From assembly GCA_905234785.1 (NCBI GenBank), contig CAJOIP010000002.1, positions 1 to 64,000 of the forward strand: a DNA stretch of 64,000 nt. Direction: 5' to 3'. Positions 8,144 through 25,649 of the stretch are shown here, in pieces. Below the pieces are notes generated by a model. That model was not told the origin of the DNA and ran no database searches. It was given only the letters and a program-made list of their open reading frames with translations. Numbering within the stretch: the stretch's first letter is position 1; each line of letters opens with the position of its first letter. Made by a program: the position numbers and the translations under genes. Source of the stretch: an uncultured Eggerthellaceae bacterium (lineage in GTDB: Bacteria; Actinomycetota; Coriobacteriia; Coriobacteriales; Eggerthellaceae).

Positions 8144-9888
8144 ACATACTACGCATGAGCAAATGGTACGCACCGACGCTCAAGGAAGATCCGTCCGACG
8201 CCGAGCTCGCGAGCCATCGCCTGTTGCTGCGCGCCGGCATGATGCGCAAGCAGGCAAGCGGCCTGTATGCGTTCTTGCCGCTTGGCATGCGCGTGCTGAA
8301 CAAGGTCGAGCGCATCGTGAACGAGGAAGTCGAATCGACCGGGGCCCAGCAGATCCTCATGCCGTTCGTGCAGCCTGCCGACTTGTGGCACGAGTCGGGG
8401 CGTTGGGACGACTACGGGCCCGAGCTGCAGCGTGTGGTCGACCGTCATGGCAACGAGTTTTGCCTCGGACCCACCCACGAGGAGCTCATCACGGCGCTCG
8501 TGCGCAACGAGCTGCGCTCTTACAAGGATCTTCCGGTGTCTCTCTACCAGTCGCAGATCAAGTTCCGCGACGAGATTCGCCCGCGCTTCGGGCTCATGCG
8601 CAGCCGCGAGTTCATCATGAACGACACGTACAGCTTCCATGCCACGCAGGAATCGCTGCAGGAAACCTATGACGACCTGAGCGCCGCATACGGGCGCATG
8701 TGCGACCGCATGGGTCTGGAATGGCGCGCCGTCGAGGCCGATTCCGGCCAGATCGGCGGCAAGGTGACCACCGAGTTCATGGCGCTCGCCGAATACGGTG
8801 AGGCGGAAATCGTGCATTGCACGTGCGGTTACGCGGCCGATGCCGAGGCGGGGGAGTGCATCTGCGAGGTCACGCAATACGAGCGCGACGCCATGGAGAA
8901 GATCTCGACCCCGGGCGTCCACACCATCGAGGAGCTCGCCGAGTTCCTGGGCATCCCGAACACGTCGTGCGTGAAGGCGCTTTCGGGCAAGGACGCCGAC
9001 GGCAACATCGTCGTGTTCTTCATCCCGGGCGACCACGAGCTCAACGACATCAAGGCCAACCGCGCCGTGCCGGGCTTCGAGCTTTTGACCGACGAGGAAA
9101 TGGTCAATGCTGGCTTGTTCAAGGGCTCGATGGGTCCGGTCGGGCTGCCCGCCGGCACGCGCGTCATCGCCGACGCGAACCTGAAGGACGTCGCCCAGTG
9201 GGTGGTCGGCGCCAACGAGGACGGCTTCCACTACGTGGGCGCGCGCCTCGGGCAGGACTTCCAGGTAGACGATTGGGCTGACCTCTGCCAGGTGAAGCCG
9301 GGCGACACGTGCCCGCGCTGCGGCCAGGCGCTTTCGGGCGCCCGCGGCATCGAGGTGTCGCAGGTCTTCCAGCTGGGCACGAAGTACTCCGAGAGCATGG
9401 GCGCCACGTTCATGGACGAAGACGGCACCGAGAAGCCGTTCATCATGGGCTGCTACGGTGTGGGCGTCACGCGCTCGATGGCCGCCATCGTCGAGCAGCA
9501 TCACGACGAGAACGGCATCTGCTGGCCGCTTTCCGTGGCCCCGGCGCACGTGTGCGTCATCCCGCTGACGGTTGGCGACGACGTGGTGCAGCCCGCAGCC
9601 GAGAAGCTTGCGAAGGAACTTGCCGACCTCGGCATCGAAGTGGCCATCGACGACCGCTCCGAGCGTGCGGGCGTGAAGTTCGCCGACGCCGACCTCATCG
9701 GCTGGCCGCTGCAGGTGGTCATCGGCAAGCGCGGCCTGGCCGAGGGCAACGTGGAGGTGAAGCTGCGCCGCACGGGCCAGAAGCGCGACGTCAGCCTCGA
9801 CGCCGTGGCCGAGATGCTGAGCTTCGCCCACCGCGTCGACTTCAAGACCGGTGCCGGCCGCGGCGCGTTCGACTCCATCTTCGAATAG
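8140..9888 (+). CDS. proS: Prolyl-tRNA synthetase (bacterial type with editing insert)
   Basis: MRKQASGLYAFLPLGMRVLNKVE, FRDEIRPRFGLMRSREF, GCYGVGVTRSMAA motifs; upstream part of the 7294 ORF is an out-of-gene extension. Confidence 0.96.
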   Translation: MNILRMSKWYAPTLKEDPSDAELASHRLLLRAGMMRKQASGLYAFLPLGMRVLNKVERIVNEEVESTGAQQILMPFVQPADLWHESGRWDDYGPELQRVVDRHGNEFCLGPTHEELITALVRNELRSYKDLPVSLYQSQIKFRDEIRPRFGLMRSREFIMNDTYSFHATQESLQETYDDLSAAYGRMCDRMGLEWRAVEADSGQIGGKVTTEFMALAEYGEAEIVHCTCGYAADAEAGECICEVTQYERDAMEKISTPGVHTIEELAEFLGIPNTSCVKALSGKDADGNIVVFFIPGDHELNDIKANRAVPGFELLTDEEMVNAGLFKGSMGPVGLPAGTRVIADANLKDVAQWVVGANEDGFHYVGARLGQDFQVDDWADLCQVKPGDTCPRCGQALSGARGIEVSQVFQLGTKYSESMGATFMDEDGTEKPFIMGCYGVGVTRSMAAIVEQHHDENGICWPLSVAPAHVCVIPLTVGDDVVQPAAEKLAKELADLGIEVAIDDRSERAGVKFADADLIGWPLQVVIGKRGLAEGNVEVKLRRTGQKRDVSLDAVAEMLSFAHRVDFKTGAGRGAFDSIFE

Positions 9889-9899
9889 GTTACGTTAGA

Positions 9900-9965
9900 C
9901 CGTAGGGGCGCTCTCCGAGCGCCCGCCTGCCATGGTTGACGGGCGCTCGGAGAGCGCCCCTACGG
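9900..9965. repeat. Perfect 26-bp inverted repeat, 14-nt loop (GTAGGGGCG-type repeat)
   Basis: CCGTAGGGGCGCTCTCCGAGCGCCCG / CGGGCGCTCGGAGAGCGCCCCTACGG. Confidence 0.9.
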
Positions 9966-9988
9966 AGATAATGGTAGAGGAAGGTTCA

Positions 9989-10735
9989 ATGGCAGATTAC
10001 GTAGAGGGCAAGCGCCCGGTCATCGAGGCGCTCAAGACCGATGTTCCGTTGAAGAAGATCCTGCTCGCCGACAACGCCAAGCGCGATCCCATGATCGAGG
10101 ACATCCTGCGCAAGGCCCGCCAGCGCGGCTTATCCGTTATCGAGGTGCCCCGCGCCGAGCTCGACCAGAAGTCGGCACGGGGAAGCCACCAAGGCGTCAT
10201 GGCCGAGACGAAGCCGTTTCCCTACAAGGGCATCGGCGACATCGTGGGCGCAGCCGAGGAATACGCCGCCGAGCACGACGGCCGCGCGCTCGTCGTGGTG
10301 TGCGACCACCTCACCGATGCCGGCAACCTGGGCGCGATCATCCGCAGCGCAGAGTCGGTGGGCGCATCGGGCCTGATCATCCCCAACAAGCGCAGCGCGC
10401 GCGTCGAGGCTTCCACCTACAAGAGCTCGGCGGGCGCCGTGGCGCACCTGCCCATCGCGCAGACGTCGAACATCGCGAACGCCCTGAACCGCTTCCAGAA
10501 GGAGGGCTTCTGGGTGTGCGCCGCCACCGAGCATTCCTCCAACGAGATGTGGGACGTGAACCTGAAGGGCAAGATCGTGCTCGTGCTCGGCAACGAGAGC
10601 GAGGGCGTATCGCATCTCGTGCTCGAGAACTGCGACATGGCCGGCCGTCTCCCCATGCTCGGCAACGTGGAGTCGCTCAACGTCGCCCAATCTGCGACTG
10701 CCTGCATGTACGAGTGGCTGCGGCAGAACTGGTAG
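9989..10735 (+). CDS. rlmB: SpoU/TrmH-family RNA 2'-O-ribose methyltransferase (RlmB-like)
   Basis: EGKRPVIEAL, DAGNLGAIIRSAESVGASGLIIP, LVLGNESEGVSHLV motifs. Confidence 0.92.
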   Translation: MADYVEGKRPVIEALKTDVPLKKILLADNAKRDPMIEDILRKARQRGLSVIEVPRAELDQKSARGSHQGVMAETKPFPYKGIGDIVGAAEEYAAEHDGRALVVVCDHLTDAGNLGAIIRSAESVGASGLIIPNKRSARVEASTYKSSAGAVAHLPIAQTSNIANALNRFQKEGFWVCAATEHSSNEMWDVNLKGKIVLVLGNESEGVSHLVLENCDMAGRLPMLGNVESLNVAQSATACMYEWLRQNW

Positions 10736-10737
10736 CC

Positions 10738-11280
10738 ATGCCGAAGGACCGCAAGCGCATACTCATCGTGGATGGCTTCAACGTGCTGCGTTCGGGCAGC
10801 CGTTACAAGAACATATCGCTGAACATGCCCGACTACGACCACGATTGGTTCAACCGGGCGCGCGAGATGCTCATCAACGACGTCGTGCACTACGCCGGAC
10901 GCGAGTACCGCGCCACGGTGGTGTTCGACGGCGGCGGCAACGTGGAATCGACGGGCGAGGAGCAGAAGGTCGGCGGCGTGAGCGTCGTGTTCTCGCCGGC
11001 GGGCAGCTCTGCCGACAAGGTCATCGAGAAGCTCGCGCACGAAGGTCGCGAAAACGGCTACGAAGTGCTCGTCGTCACGAGCGACGCCACCATCCAAGAC
11101 ACCGTGTTCGGCTTGGGTGTCGACCGCATGTCGGCCGAGGGCTTCAGCATCGAGCTTGACCGGTACTACCACGATGCCGTCCTCGACGAGACCCCGAAGG
11201 TCGCCGAGAAGCGCACCATCGCCGGCCGCATCGATTCCGAAACGCTCGCCAAGCTCAAGGCCCTGCGCGATAACGGCTGA
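10738..11280 (+). CDS. NYN-domain ribonuclease-like protein (YacP/Rae1 family)
   Basis: ILIVDGFNVLRS, VVFDGGG, VVTSDATIQ motifs; adjacent to rlmB. Confidence 0.85.
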   Translation: MPKDRKRILIVDGFNVLRSGSRYKNISLNMPDYDHDWFNRAREMLINDVVHYAGREYRATVVFDGGGNVESTGEEQKVGGVSVVFSPAGSSADKVIEKLAHEGRENGYEVLVVTSDATIQDTVFGLGVDRMSAEGFSIELDRYYHDAVLDETPKVAEKRTIAGRIDSETLAKLKALRDNG

Positions 11281-11313
11281 ACAACATTCGCCGACAATCA
11301 AACGCGGGAAGAG

Positions 11314-11319
11314 TACAAT
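11314..11319 (+). promoter_or_regulatory. Candidate -10 box (TACAAT) upstream of the phasin-like gene
   Basis: TACAAT 7 nt before an ATG opening a 12-codon ORF. Confidence 0.45.
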
Positions 11320-11326
11320 AGCCCCG

Positions 11327-11365
11327 ATGAACGTATTGGCAACGACGGCAAGGAGACTGTCATGA
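11327..11365 (+). CDS. Putative 12-aa leader ORF (MNVLATTARRLS)
   Basis: Stop overlaps the next start as ATGA; immediately downstream of TACAAT. Confidence 0.4.
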   Translation: MNVLATTARRLS

Positions 11366-11724
11366 CGAATATCGGCGATGGGTTCAAGAACATCTTCCTG
11401 GCAGGCATCGGCGCTATGGCCTATACCGGCGAGAAGGGCAAGGAAATCATCGACCAGCTCGTCGAGAAGGGCGAGCTGACGCTCGACCAGGGCAAGGAAC
11501 TCAACGAGGAGCTGAAGCGCAAGGCCGAGGACGCTACGACAAGCATGCGCGAAAGCGCGCTCGAAGCGCGTATGAAGGCCATGTCGCCCGACGAGCGCGA
11601 GGCGTTCGCCGCCAAGGCCGCCGAGATCGCCGCCGCGCAGAACGCCGCCGACGCCGAATGCGCCGCCACGGTGGAAGCCGAGGTCGTGGAAGCCGAAGAA
11701 GCGGCTGAAGAGCCTGCCGAGTAA
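11362..11724 (+). CDS. Phasin-family-like coiled-coil protein
   Basis: LAGIGAMAYTGEKGKEIIDQLVEKGELTLDQGKELNEELKRKAE; acidic Ala-rich tail; upstream of ABC1 kinase. Confidence 0.7.
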   Translation: MTNIGDGFKNIFLAGIGAMAYTGEKGKEIIDQLVEKGELTLDQGKELNEELKRKAEDATTSMRESALEARMKAMSPDEREAFAAKAAEIAAAQNAADAECAATVEAEVVEAEEAAEEPAE

Positions 11725-11727
11725 TCT

Positions 11728-11833
11728 CCCGTAGGGGCGCGATTCATCGCGCCCGCCGCCGAAGGCGGGTATATCGGCGAATGCTGATATGCCGTCATTT
11801 GGGGCGCGGGCGCAATGAATTACGCCCCTACGG
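11728..11833. repeat. Inverted pair of GTAGGGGCG-type repeats
   Basis: 28-nt arms 11729-11756 and 11806-11833, 25/28 complementary; left copy shares 41 nt with 29378-29418. Confidence 0.85.
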
Positions 11834-11854
11834 CAAATCGAAGGCACCATCGTC

Positions 11855-13507
11855 ATGGCCCGCAATTCGCTGTACAAGCACTTCTTCGGGCATAGCGCCG
11901 AGGTCGATCCGGAGGACCAGTTCGACCTCAGCCGCAAGTCGCGCTCGCGGCGCCTGAGGGAGATATACTCCGTCCTCTCCAAGCACCATGTGCTCTCTGG
12001 CTTCACACCCGCGGAGTTCCGCATGGTGCTCGAAGACCTCGGGCCGAGCTTCGTGAAGATTGGCCAAACGCTTTCCACGCGCTCGGAAATCCTGCCCGAA
12101 GCGTATTGCGCCGAGCTCGCGAAGCTGCAAACCGAATGCGACCCGCTGCCGTTCGATCAAGTCAAAGACGCCCTGAAGGACATCTTCGGCCCGAACCTCG
12201 ATTCCGTGTTCGCGGACATCGACGAGCATCCGCTCGGCAGCGCCTCGCTTGCGCAGGTGCACAAGGCGCGCCTCGTGAACGGCGACGTCGTGGCCGTGAA
12301 GGTGCAGCGTCCGGGCGTGAAGGGCACCATGGCGCAGGACATCGACATCATGCGGCTCATGGCCAGGCGCGCCACGCGGTTCGTCAAGGGCGAGCAGATG
12401 CTCGACTTCGACGACGTCATCGAGGAGATGTGGCGCACGTTCCTCGTGGAGACCGATTTCGCGCGCGAGGCGGAGAACCTCGCCCTGTTCCGCGAGCAGA
12501 ACGCGAACACCGCGTTCATCGACTGCCCGCGCGTGTACCCGGAGTACTGCAGCGAGTACTGCCTCGTCATGGAGTACATCGAGGGCATTCCCATCTACAA
12601 ACATGACGAGCTGGTCAAGGCGGGATACGACCTCGCCGAAATCGGCGAGAAGATGATCGACAACTACGCGACCCAGATCCTCGAGCACGGGTTCTTCCAC
12701 GCCGACCCGCATCCGGGCAACATCATGGTGCGCGAGGGCAAGGTCGTCTACATCGACCTGGGCATCATGGGCCGCCTCACGCCTGCCGAGCGCGCGACGT
12801 TCGGCACGATGATCGAGGCCGTCGGCCTGCAGGACACGGGCAAGCTGAAAGAGGCGCTGCTGTCGTTCGCGGTCGTGAAGGACAACGCGCTCATCGACCA
12901 TGCGAAGATGCTCGCCGACCTGGATTTGCTGCTCGCCAGCTACGCGTCGGTCGATGTGGCCGACCTCGACATCGGCCAGATGCTCGCCGATGTCATGGCG
13001 CTCATGCGCTCGAGCCGCGTCACGTTGCCCACGGCCGTCACGAACGTGTCGCGCGGCATCGTCACCATCGAGGGCACCATCGAGGACTTCATCCCCAACG
13101 AGAGCATCATGCACATCATCAACGCCCACATCATGCGCTCGGGCGACCCCATCGAACGCGCGAAAGACGAGCTTGCCGGCATAGCCCTCGACGTGCGCAA
13201 GGCTGCCGAGGGGGCGGGGCAGGCCGCGGCGTATTCCGGCGAGGCGCTGCGCATGCTCACGCGCGGGCAGATAAAGGTGAACATGGAAATGCTCGGCTCC
13301 GACGCCCCGATGGCCGGCCTGTCGAAGATCATGAACCGGCTCACTATCGGCATCATCATCGCCGGCCTCTTCATCGGCTCGAGCATGTTCGCGCAAATCG
13401 AGGGGCAGGTGCTCGTCCTGGGCGTCCCCATACTCTCGTTCTTCGGCTTCCTCGGCGCGTTCATCCTCTCCGCCTGGGTCATCATCGACATCTGGCGAAG
13501 AAAGTAG
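11855..13507 (+). CDS. ABC1/UbiB/AarF-family atypical kinase
   Basis: PSFVKIGQTLSTRSEILP, LGSASLAQVHKA, HADPHPGNIMV, YIDLGIMG motifs; two C-terminal TM helices. Confidence 0.92.
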   Translation: MARNSLYKHFFGHSAEVDPEDQFDLSRKSRSRRLREIYSVLSKHHVLSGFTPAEFRMVLEDLGPSFVKIGQTLSTRSEILPEAYCAELAKLQTECDPLPFDQVKDALKDIFGPNLDSVFADIDEHPLGSASLAQVHKARLVNGDVVAVKVQRPGVKGTMAQDIDIMRLMARRATRFVKGEQMLDFDDVIEEMWRTFLVETDFAREAENLALFREQNANTAFIDCPRVYPEYCSEYCLVMEYIEGIPIYKHDELVKAGYDLAEIGEKMIDNYATQILEHGFFHADPHPGNIMVREGKVVYIDLGIMGRLTPAERATFGTMIEAVGLQDTGKLKEALLSFAVVKDNALIDHAKMLADLDLLLASYASVDVADLDIGQMLADVMALMRSSRVTLPTAVTNVSRGIVTIEGTIEDFIPNESIMHIINAHIMRSGDPIERAKDELAGIALDVRKAAEGAGQAAAYSGEALRMLTRGQIKVNMEMLGSDAPMAGLSKIMNRLTIGIIIAGLFIGSSMFAQIEGQVLVLGVPILSFFGFLGAFILSAWVIIDIWRRK

Positions 13508-13627
13508 CAAAACGCATACCCTGGTTCCGTTCTGCGCCCGGTTCAATCAAACGCATCGGAACCAAGGATAATCTCCTGCAAAGCGCCTGATAAAACAGCG
13601 AATTACCACATCTGCTAAAAAAAGTTC

Positions 13628-13656
13628 TTGACGCTGCCCCTACGGGGCAGTATTTT
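13628..13656 (+). promoter_or_regulatory. Candidate rpoBC promoter, TTGACG-17-TATTTT, with palindromic spacer
   Basis: Spacer 13634-13650 is CTGCCCC-tac-GGGGCAG (7-bp arms). Confidence 0.7.
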
Positions 13657-13711
13657 AAGAAACTGTGCATTTTTGCGGAAAAACGCGTGTTACGTGAGGA
13701 GGAGCAAGCTC

Positions 13712-21326
<7,615 letters not shown>

Positions 21327-21333
<7 letters not shown>

Positions 21334-21659
21334 AGGCCGGCCTCGAGGAGCGCAACCTGCTCTCCGTCATCGAGGACGACCTTGTGGCTTCGAGCGACGA
21401 CATGTCCCAGTTGCTCGACATGGTGTTCTCGCCCGATGACAACATCCTCATCGGCGGCGACGAGCCGCCCACCTTCAACACCGAAGGCGAGGACATGCTC
21501 GGCGAGGCCCTGCCGCCGCGTTCGTACCAGCGCAACCTCGAAGAGCTCGACGCGCTGCTCGGCTCCATTGATTCGTTCGGCTTCGGCCTGACGAGCCGTG
21601 AGGAGGAAGCCGCCTCGAACGACGAGCAGTCCTCCGGCGAGGAGCTGCTCGGCGAGTAA
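21327..21659 (+). other. Out-of-frame continuation of rpoC (C-terminal ~110 aa)
   Basis: [56 protein letters not shown]... with coding-like composition up to the terminator at 21684. Confidence 0.8.
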
Positions 21660-21683
21660 TCGCTTCCCCATAGCGAGTAAACG

Positions 21684-21714
21684 AAACGGCCGGAGATGCA
21701 TTCTCCGGCCGTTT
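21684..21714 (+). terminator. Rho-independent-like terminator after rpoBC
   Basis: AAACGGCCGGAG-atgcatt-CTCCGGCCGTTT (12-bp stem). Confidence 0.8.
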
Positions 21715-21734
21715 CATGTTACCGCCCCGTTCCC

Positions 21735-21760
21735 GCAGGCGCGATGAATCGCGCCCCTAC
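21735..21760 (-). repeat. GTAGGGGCG-type palindromic repeat, single copy
   Basis: Reverse complement GTAGGGGCGCGATTCATCGCGCCTGC matches the 11728 and 29378 copies. Confidence 0.8.
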
Positions 21761-21802
21761 AGGGACGGAAAAACCAACCGCATATCCGGTATCGGTTCCG
21801 CA

Positions 21803-21834
21803 AAAAAATGGCCAGGGCTCGAACCAGCCCTGGC
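21803..21834 (-). terminator. Terminator of ppk1
   Basis: GGCCAGGGCT-loop-AGCCCTGGCC followed on the minus strand by a T-run. Confidence 0.85.
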
Positions 21835-21856
21835 CGTTCGTTGATGGGCAACCGCA

Positions 21857-24800
21857 TTACTTGCGGAAACGCGCGAAGAAGCCCTGCTTCTTATCGGGCG
21901 GCATCTCGATTTCGCGGTGACCGGCCTCGAAGAACCCCTGAACCTCGTCCTCGTCGGCCTCGTTCGATTGCTTATCAGCCGTTTCCGCTTCGGCTGGGGC
22001 GGCCTCGTCGACGACGGTCTGAGCGGGCTGCTCCTCCTGAACCACCGGCTGTTCGGGCGTTTGCGTTTCCACCACGAGGCCTGCGAGATGAGCGGACAAG
22101 TCATCGGACGACATCGGGGCTTCAGGCTGCAGCGCGGCCTCGTCGGCCTCATCGGCTTCAAATGCCTGCGGCTCGCCGACGCCTTCGATAGCCGGCTTCG
22201 GTGCGAGGATGTCATCGAGCGTCATCTCCGTCAGCGGCTCGACAGGCTCTGGCTCATCCGGCTCGGCTTCCCCGACGCCCTCGATCGCTTCGCTCGAAGG
22301 CTCGGCAACATCGTCGAAGACCTCGGTTTCGGTGATGTCTGCGAAAGCCTCGGGTTCGGCAGCCTCTGCAATGGGCTCGGGCTCGAACGTCGGCTCTTCC
22401 TGGATGATGGCGGGGGCTTCTTGCAGCGGGACGGATTGTCCCGGCGTAGCGCTCAGCTGGGCGATGAGCTCGGAAACGCGATCGGATGACGCGGCGGGCT
22501 CGGGCTCTTGGGCCACGTTGCCGGACACGATCTCGTCAAGCGTCATGTCGTGGATGGCGAAGTCGGCCGCGTCTGCGCTCTCCGTGGTTTCAAAAGCCGT
22601 TTCCGCAACCTCGTCATACGGGTTGGTTGCGAGCGCGGCGCCGAGTTCCGCGTCGAGGGCGGAAAGGTCGACCGAGGCGATGGGCAGCGGCTCGATGGCC
22701 GGTTCTTGTTCGGGCTCGAGCGCAGACTCGGGCTCAGCGGGCTGCTCTTCGGCGGTTTCGGCGGCAGGTTCTTCAACCGTTTCGTCGGCAGGTTCAGGAA
22801 TGGCTTCGGGTTCGACCTCGACCTCAGCTTCGGGTTCGGGTTCGGGCTCAGGCTCAGGTTCGGCCTCGGGTTCGACCTCGACCTCGGGCTCGGGTTCGGG
22901 TTCGAGGTCGAGGTCGGTCTTGGCCTCAGGTTCGGGTTCAACCTCGGCCTCGGCGACCGGCTCGATTGCGTCTGCGCTGAAACCGGGAATCGGCTCGGCG
23001 ATGATCGGGGCGGAGGAGAGGATCTCCTCGATTGTGAGGTCGGTTAGCGCTGCCGCAGGCTCTTCCGCCACGGTCTCTTCTGCGGCAGGTTCCTCGAAGT
23101 CGACCTCGGGAAGGGGCTCGTCATCGAATTCAGGCTCGTCGGCGAGCTCGTCATCGATGACGATGACCGGGATCCTCTCGGTGATCGAATTCGATTCGCC
23201 GATAGAGCTCATCGTGGCTTCCTCGGCGGCGTCGGCGGCGCGCTTGATCAGCGTTGCCTGGGCGTCGAACGGAGGCTTGGGGTTGCCGTCCTCGTCGAGG
23301 TCGCAGAAGGCGCCGAGCGGCGTGTACGTGGCGTTCGGGCGCAGCTCGCGCAGTTTGGCGGTGTCGCGCATGCATACGTCGATGTAGGAAAGCACCTTGT
23401 TGCGGATCTCGCCGCCGGGAAGCGGCCAGGCGATTTCCACGCGCTTGTTCAGGTTGCGCGTCATGAGGTCGGCGCTCGAAAGGTAGATGACGCAGTCGTC
23501 GGCGGGGCCGAAGCAGTAGATGCGGCTATGCTCGAGCAAGCGGCCGACGATCGACACGACGCGCACGTTTTCGGTGGCGCCCTTCACCTGCGGGATGAGG
23601 CAGCAGATGCCGCGTATGAACAGCGTGATGCGCACGCCCGCGCACGACGCCTCGGAAATCTTCTCGAGGATGTCCTTGTCGGTGATGGAATTGGCCTTCA
23701 TGAACGCGCTGGCGGGCAGGCCCATGCGGGCGCGCTCGATCTGCTTGTCGAGGTTGTCGATGAGCATCGTCTTTATCTGCAGCGGCGCGACGCGCAGGAT
23801 GTCGTAGTTGTCCGACACGTTTTCCAGCTGCATGTTGCGGAAGAACTCGACGGCGTCGCGGCCGAACGCCTCGTCGGTCGTGATGAACGAGAAGTCGGTG
23901 TAGAGCTTGGCCGTCTTCTCGTTGTAATTGCCGGTGCCGAGCTGCGTGATGTGCTGGATCGCGCCATCGGGCGTGCGACGCGTGATGCAGCAGATCTTCG
24001 AATGCACCTTGTAATCGCGGAAGCCGTACAAAACGTTGCAGCCGGCTTGCTCGAAGCGCTGCGACCATTCGATGTTGTTGTTCTCGTCGAACCGCGCGCG
24101 CAGCTCGAAGAGCGCCGTGACCTCCTTGCCGGCGTCGGCGGCGGCGATGAGCGCCTCGGCCAGATGCGACTGGCTTGCCAGGCGGTACAGCGTGATCTTG
24201 ATCGAGATGACGTCGGGGTCGTTCGCGGCTTCGCGCAGAAGCTGCACGAACGGGTCCATGCTCTCGTACGGGTAGGACATGAGCACGTCGTGTTCGGCCA
24301 CCTGGTCGATGATGCGGCGCTTGCGGTCGAAGCACGTGGGCCATGCGGGCGTGAACGGAGGGTTCGACAGGCGCTCGCGCTTCTTGTCGGAAAGCCGGTT
24401 GCCCAGGCCCCACGTGAAGCTGAGGTCGAGCGGCACGATGGTGTCGTACATCTGGTAGCGCTTCAAATCGAGCTTCTTCAGCATGAGCTTTTCCATGACC
24501 GGCGACAGCGGCCGTTCGCATTCCAGGCGCACCGGAGCCAGGCGCGCGCGCTGCTTCAGCAGGCGCTTCATGTGCTCGCGGTAATCTTCGTCCTGCTCGT
24601 CGAAGCCCTGGTTGGCGTCGATGTCGGCGTTGCGCGTGACGCAGATGACGTTGGTGTGCTTGATCTTGTACATGCTGAAGATCTCGGGCACGAACATCTC
24701 GATGGCATGCTCGAGCAATATGAACTGGAAGCCGCGCCCGGGCAGCTTGATGACGCGCTCGCACTGGTGCGGCAGCGGGATGAGCCCGAGCACCACGCCC

Positions 24801-25546
24801 TCGGCGCCGCCCTTGTCCTTCTTGGACTTCTCCTTGTCCTTCTTCTTTTTCTTCTTGCCGCGCTCTGCCTCGGCCGCCTCGTCGTCGAGGCGCACGAGGA
24901 TGTAAAGCTTGCCGTTTTCCAAATGGGGGAACGGGTGGCGCGAGTTGATGATCTGCGGCGAGAGGAACGGCTCGATGTTGTGTTTCACGAGCCCGAACAG
25001 GTAGTTGCGCTGCTCGTCGGACAAATCGTCGGGGCGCAGGTGGCGCACGCCTTCCTTGGCGAGCTGCCCGCGCACGTGCTCGTAGGTCGATTCGTGGATA
25101 GGGTACAGTTCGTGACAGCGCTCGTGGATGGCGCGGATCTGCTCTTTGGCCGTCATGCCCGTCTTCGAGTCGATGACGGGCGGGTCGATGAACGACAGGT
25201 CGGTGAGGCTGCCGACGCGCACCATGAAGAACTCCTGGAGGTTGCTCCAGAAGATCGAGATGAAGTTCAGGCGCTCGAGCAGCGGCACCGACTCGTCGGC
25301 GCCTTGGTCGAGCACGCGCTCGTCGAACGTCAGCCAGGACAGTTCGCGGTTCTGCATGAAGACGTTCGAGCCGCCGTCCTCGTCCTCGCTCCCGTCGTCC
25401 CCGTCGTCGTATTCGTCGTAGGCATCGGCGTCTTCGGAGGCGTCCGCAAGGACCGCTTCGTCGGATGCGGGTGCCAGAGGCTTGAACGCTGAAACGGCGC
25501 CGAACTCGCCGAGGGTTGCGTCGTCGATGATGCTCTCTTCGCTCAT
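21857..25546 (-). CDS. ppk1: Polyphosphate kinase 1 with long acidic C-terminal extension
   Basis: [48 protein letters not shown] motifs; ~480-aa Glu/Pro-rich tail; ATG at 25546 (MSEES) after AGAGGAAA. Confidence 0.95.
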   Translation of the reverse strand: MSEESIIDDATLGEFGAVSAFKPLAPASDEAVLADASEDADAYDEYDDGDDGSEDEDGGSNVFMQNRELSWLTFDERVLDQGADESVPLLERLNFISIFWSNLQEFFMVRVGSLTDLSFIDPPVIDSKTGMTAKEQIRAIHERCHELYPIHESTYEHVRGQLAKEGVRHLRPDDLSDEQRNYLFGLVKHNIEPFLSPQIINSRHPFPHLENGKLYILVRLDDEAAEAERGKKKKKKDKEKSKKDKGGAEGVVLGLIPLPHQCERVIKLPGRGFQFILLEHAIEMFVPEIFSMYKIKHTNVICVTRNADIDANQGFDEQDEDYREHMKRLLKQRARLAPVRLECERPLSPVMEKLMLKKLDLKRYQMYDTIVPLDLSFTWGLGNRLSDKKRERLSNPPFTPAWPTCFDRKRRIIDQVAEHDVLMSYPYESMDPFVQLLREAANDPDVISIKITLYRLASQSHLAEALIAAADAGKEVTALFELRARFDENNNIEWSQRFEQAGCNVLYGFRDYKVHSKICCITRRTPDGAIQHITQLGTGNYNEKTAKLYTDFSFITTDEAFGRDAVEFFRNMQLENVSDNYDILRVAPLQIKTMLIDNLDKQIERARMGLPASAFMKANSITDKDILEKISEASCAGVRITLFIRGICCLIPQVKGATENVRVVSIVGRLLEHSRIYCFGPADDCVIYLSSADLMTRNLNKRVEIAWPLPGGEIRNKVLSYIDVCMRDTAKLRELRPNATYTPLGAFCDLDEDGNPKPPFDAQATLIKRAADAAEEATMSSIGESNSITERIPVIVIDDELADEPEFDDEPLPEVDFEEPAAEETVAEEPAAALTDLTIEEILSSAPIIAEPIPGFSADAIEPVAEAEVEPEPEAKTDLDLEPEPEPEVEVEPEAEPEPEPEPEPEAEVEVEPEAIPEPADETVEEPAAETAEEQPAEPESALEPEQEPAIEPLPIASVDLSALDAELGAALATNPYDEVAETAFETTESADAADFAIHDMTLDEIVSGNVAQEPEPAASSDRVSELIAQLSATPGQSVPLQEAPAIIQEEPTFEPEPIAEAAEPEAFADITETEVFDDVAEPSSEAIEGVGEAEPDEPEPVEPLTEMTLDDILAPKPAIEGVGEPQAFEADEADEAALQPEAPMSSDDLSAHLAGLVVETQTPEQPVVQEEQPAQTVVDEAAPAEAETADKQSNEADEDEVQGFFEAGHREIEMPPDKKQGFFARFRK
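22804..22950. repeat. Low-complexity tandem repeat encoding (EP)n/(EV)n in the PPK1 tail
   Basis: Repeated tcgggttcggg / tcgacctcg units; protein [45 protein letters not shown]. Confidence 0.85.
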
Positions 25547-25649
25547 ACGGTTTCCTCTGTTCACGATGGAATTAAAACAACTCTACACTATACCTCATCA
25601 GGGTGCATATTTGGTGTATCATCGAGGCATCTTAGAGAAAGGAAACCGC

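Noticed and set aside
22804-22950. Possible CRISPR or minisatellite array
   Set aside because: Units are 6-12 bp, in frame with the PPK1 Glu/Pro tail, with no unique spacers
22209-23387. Ser/Gly-rich ORF on the plus strand (GSGSGSGS)
   Set aside because: Reverse-strand reading of the Glu/Pro-rich PPK1 tail, not a separate gene
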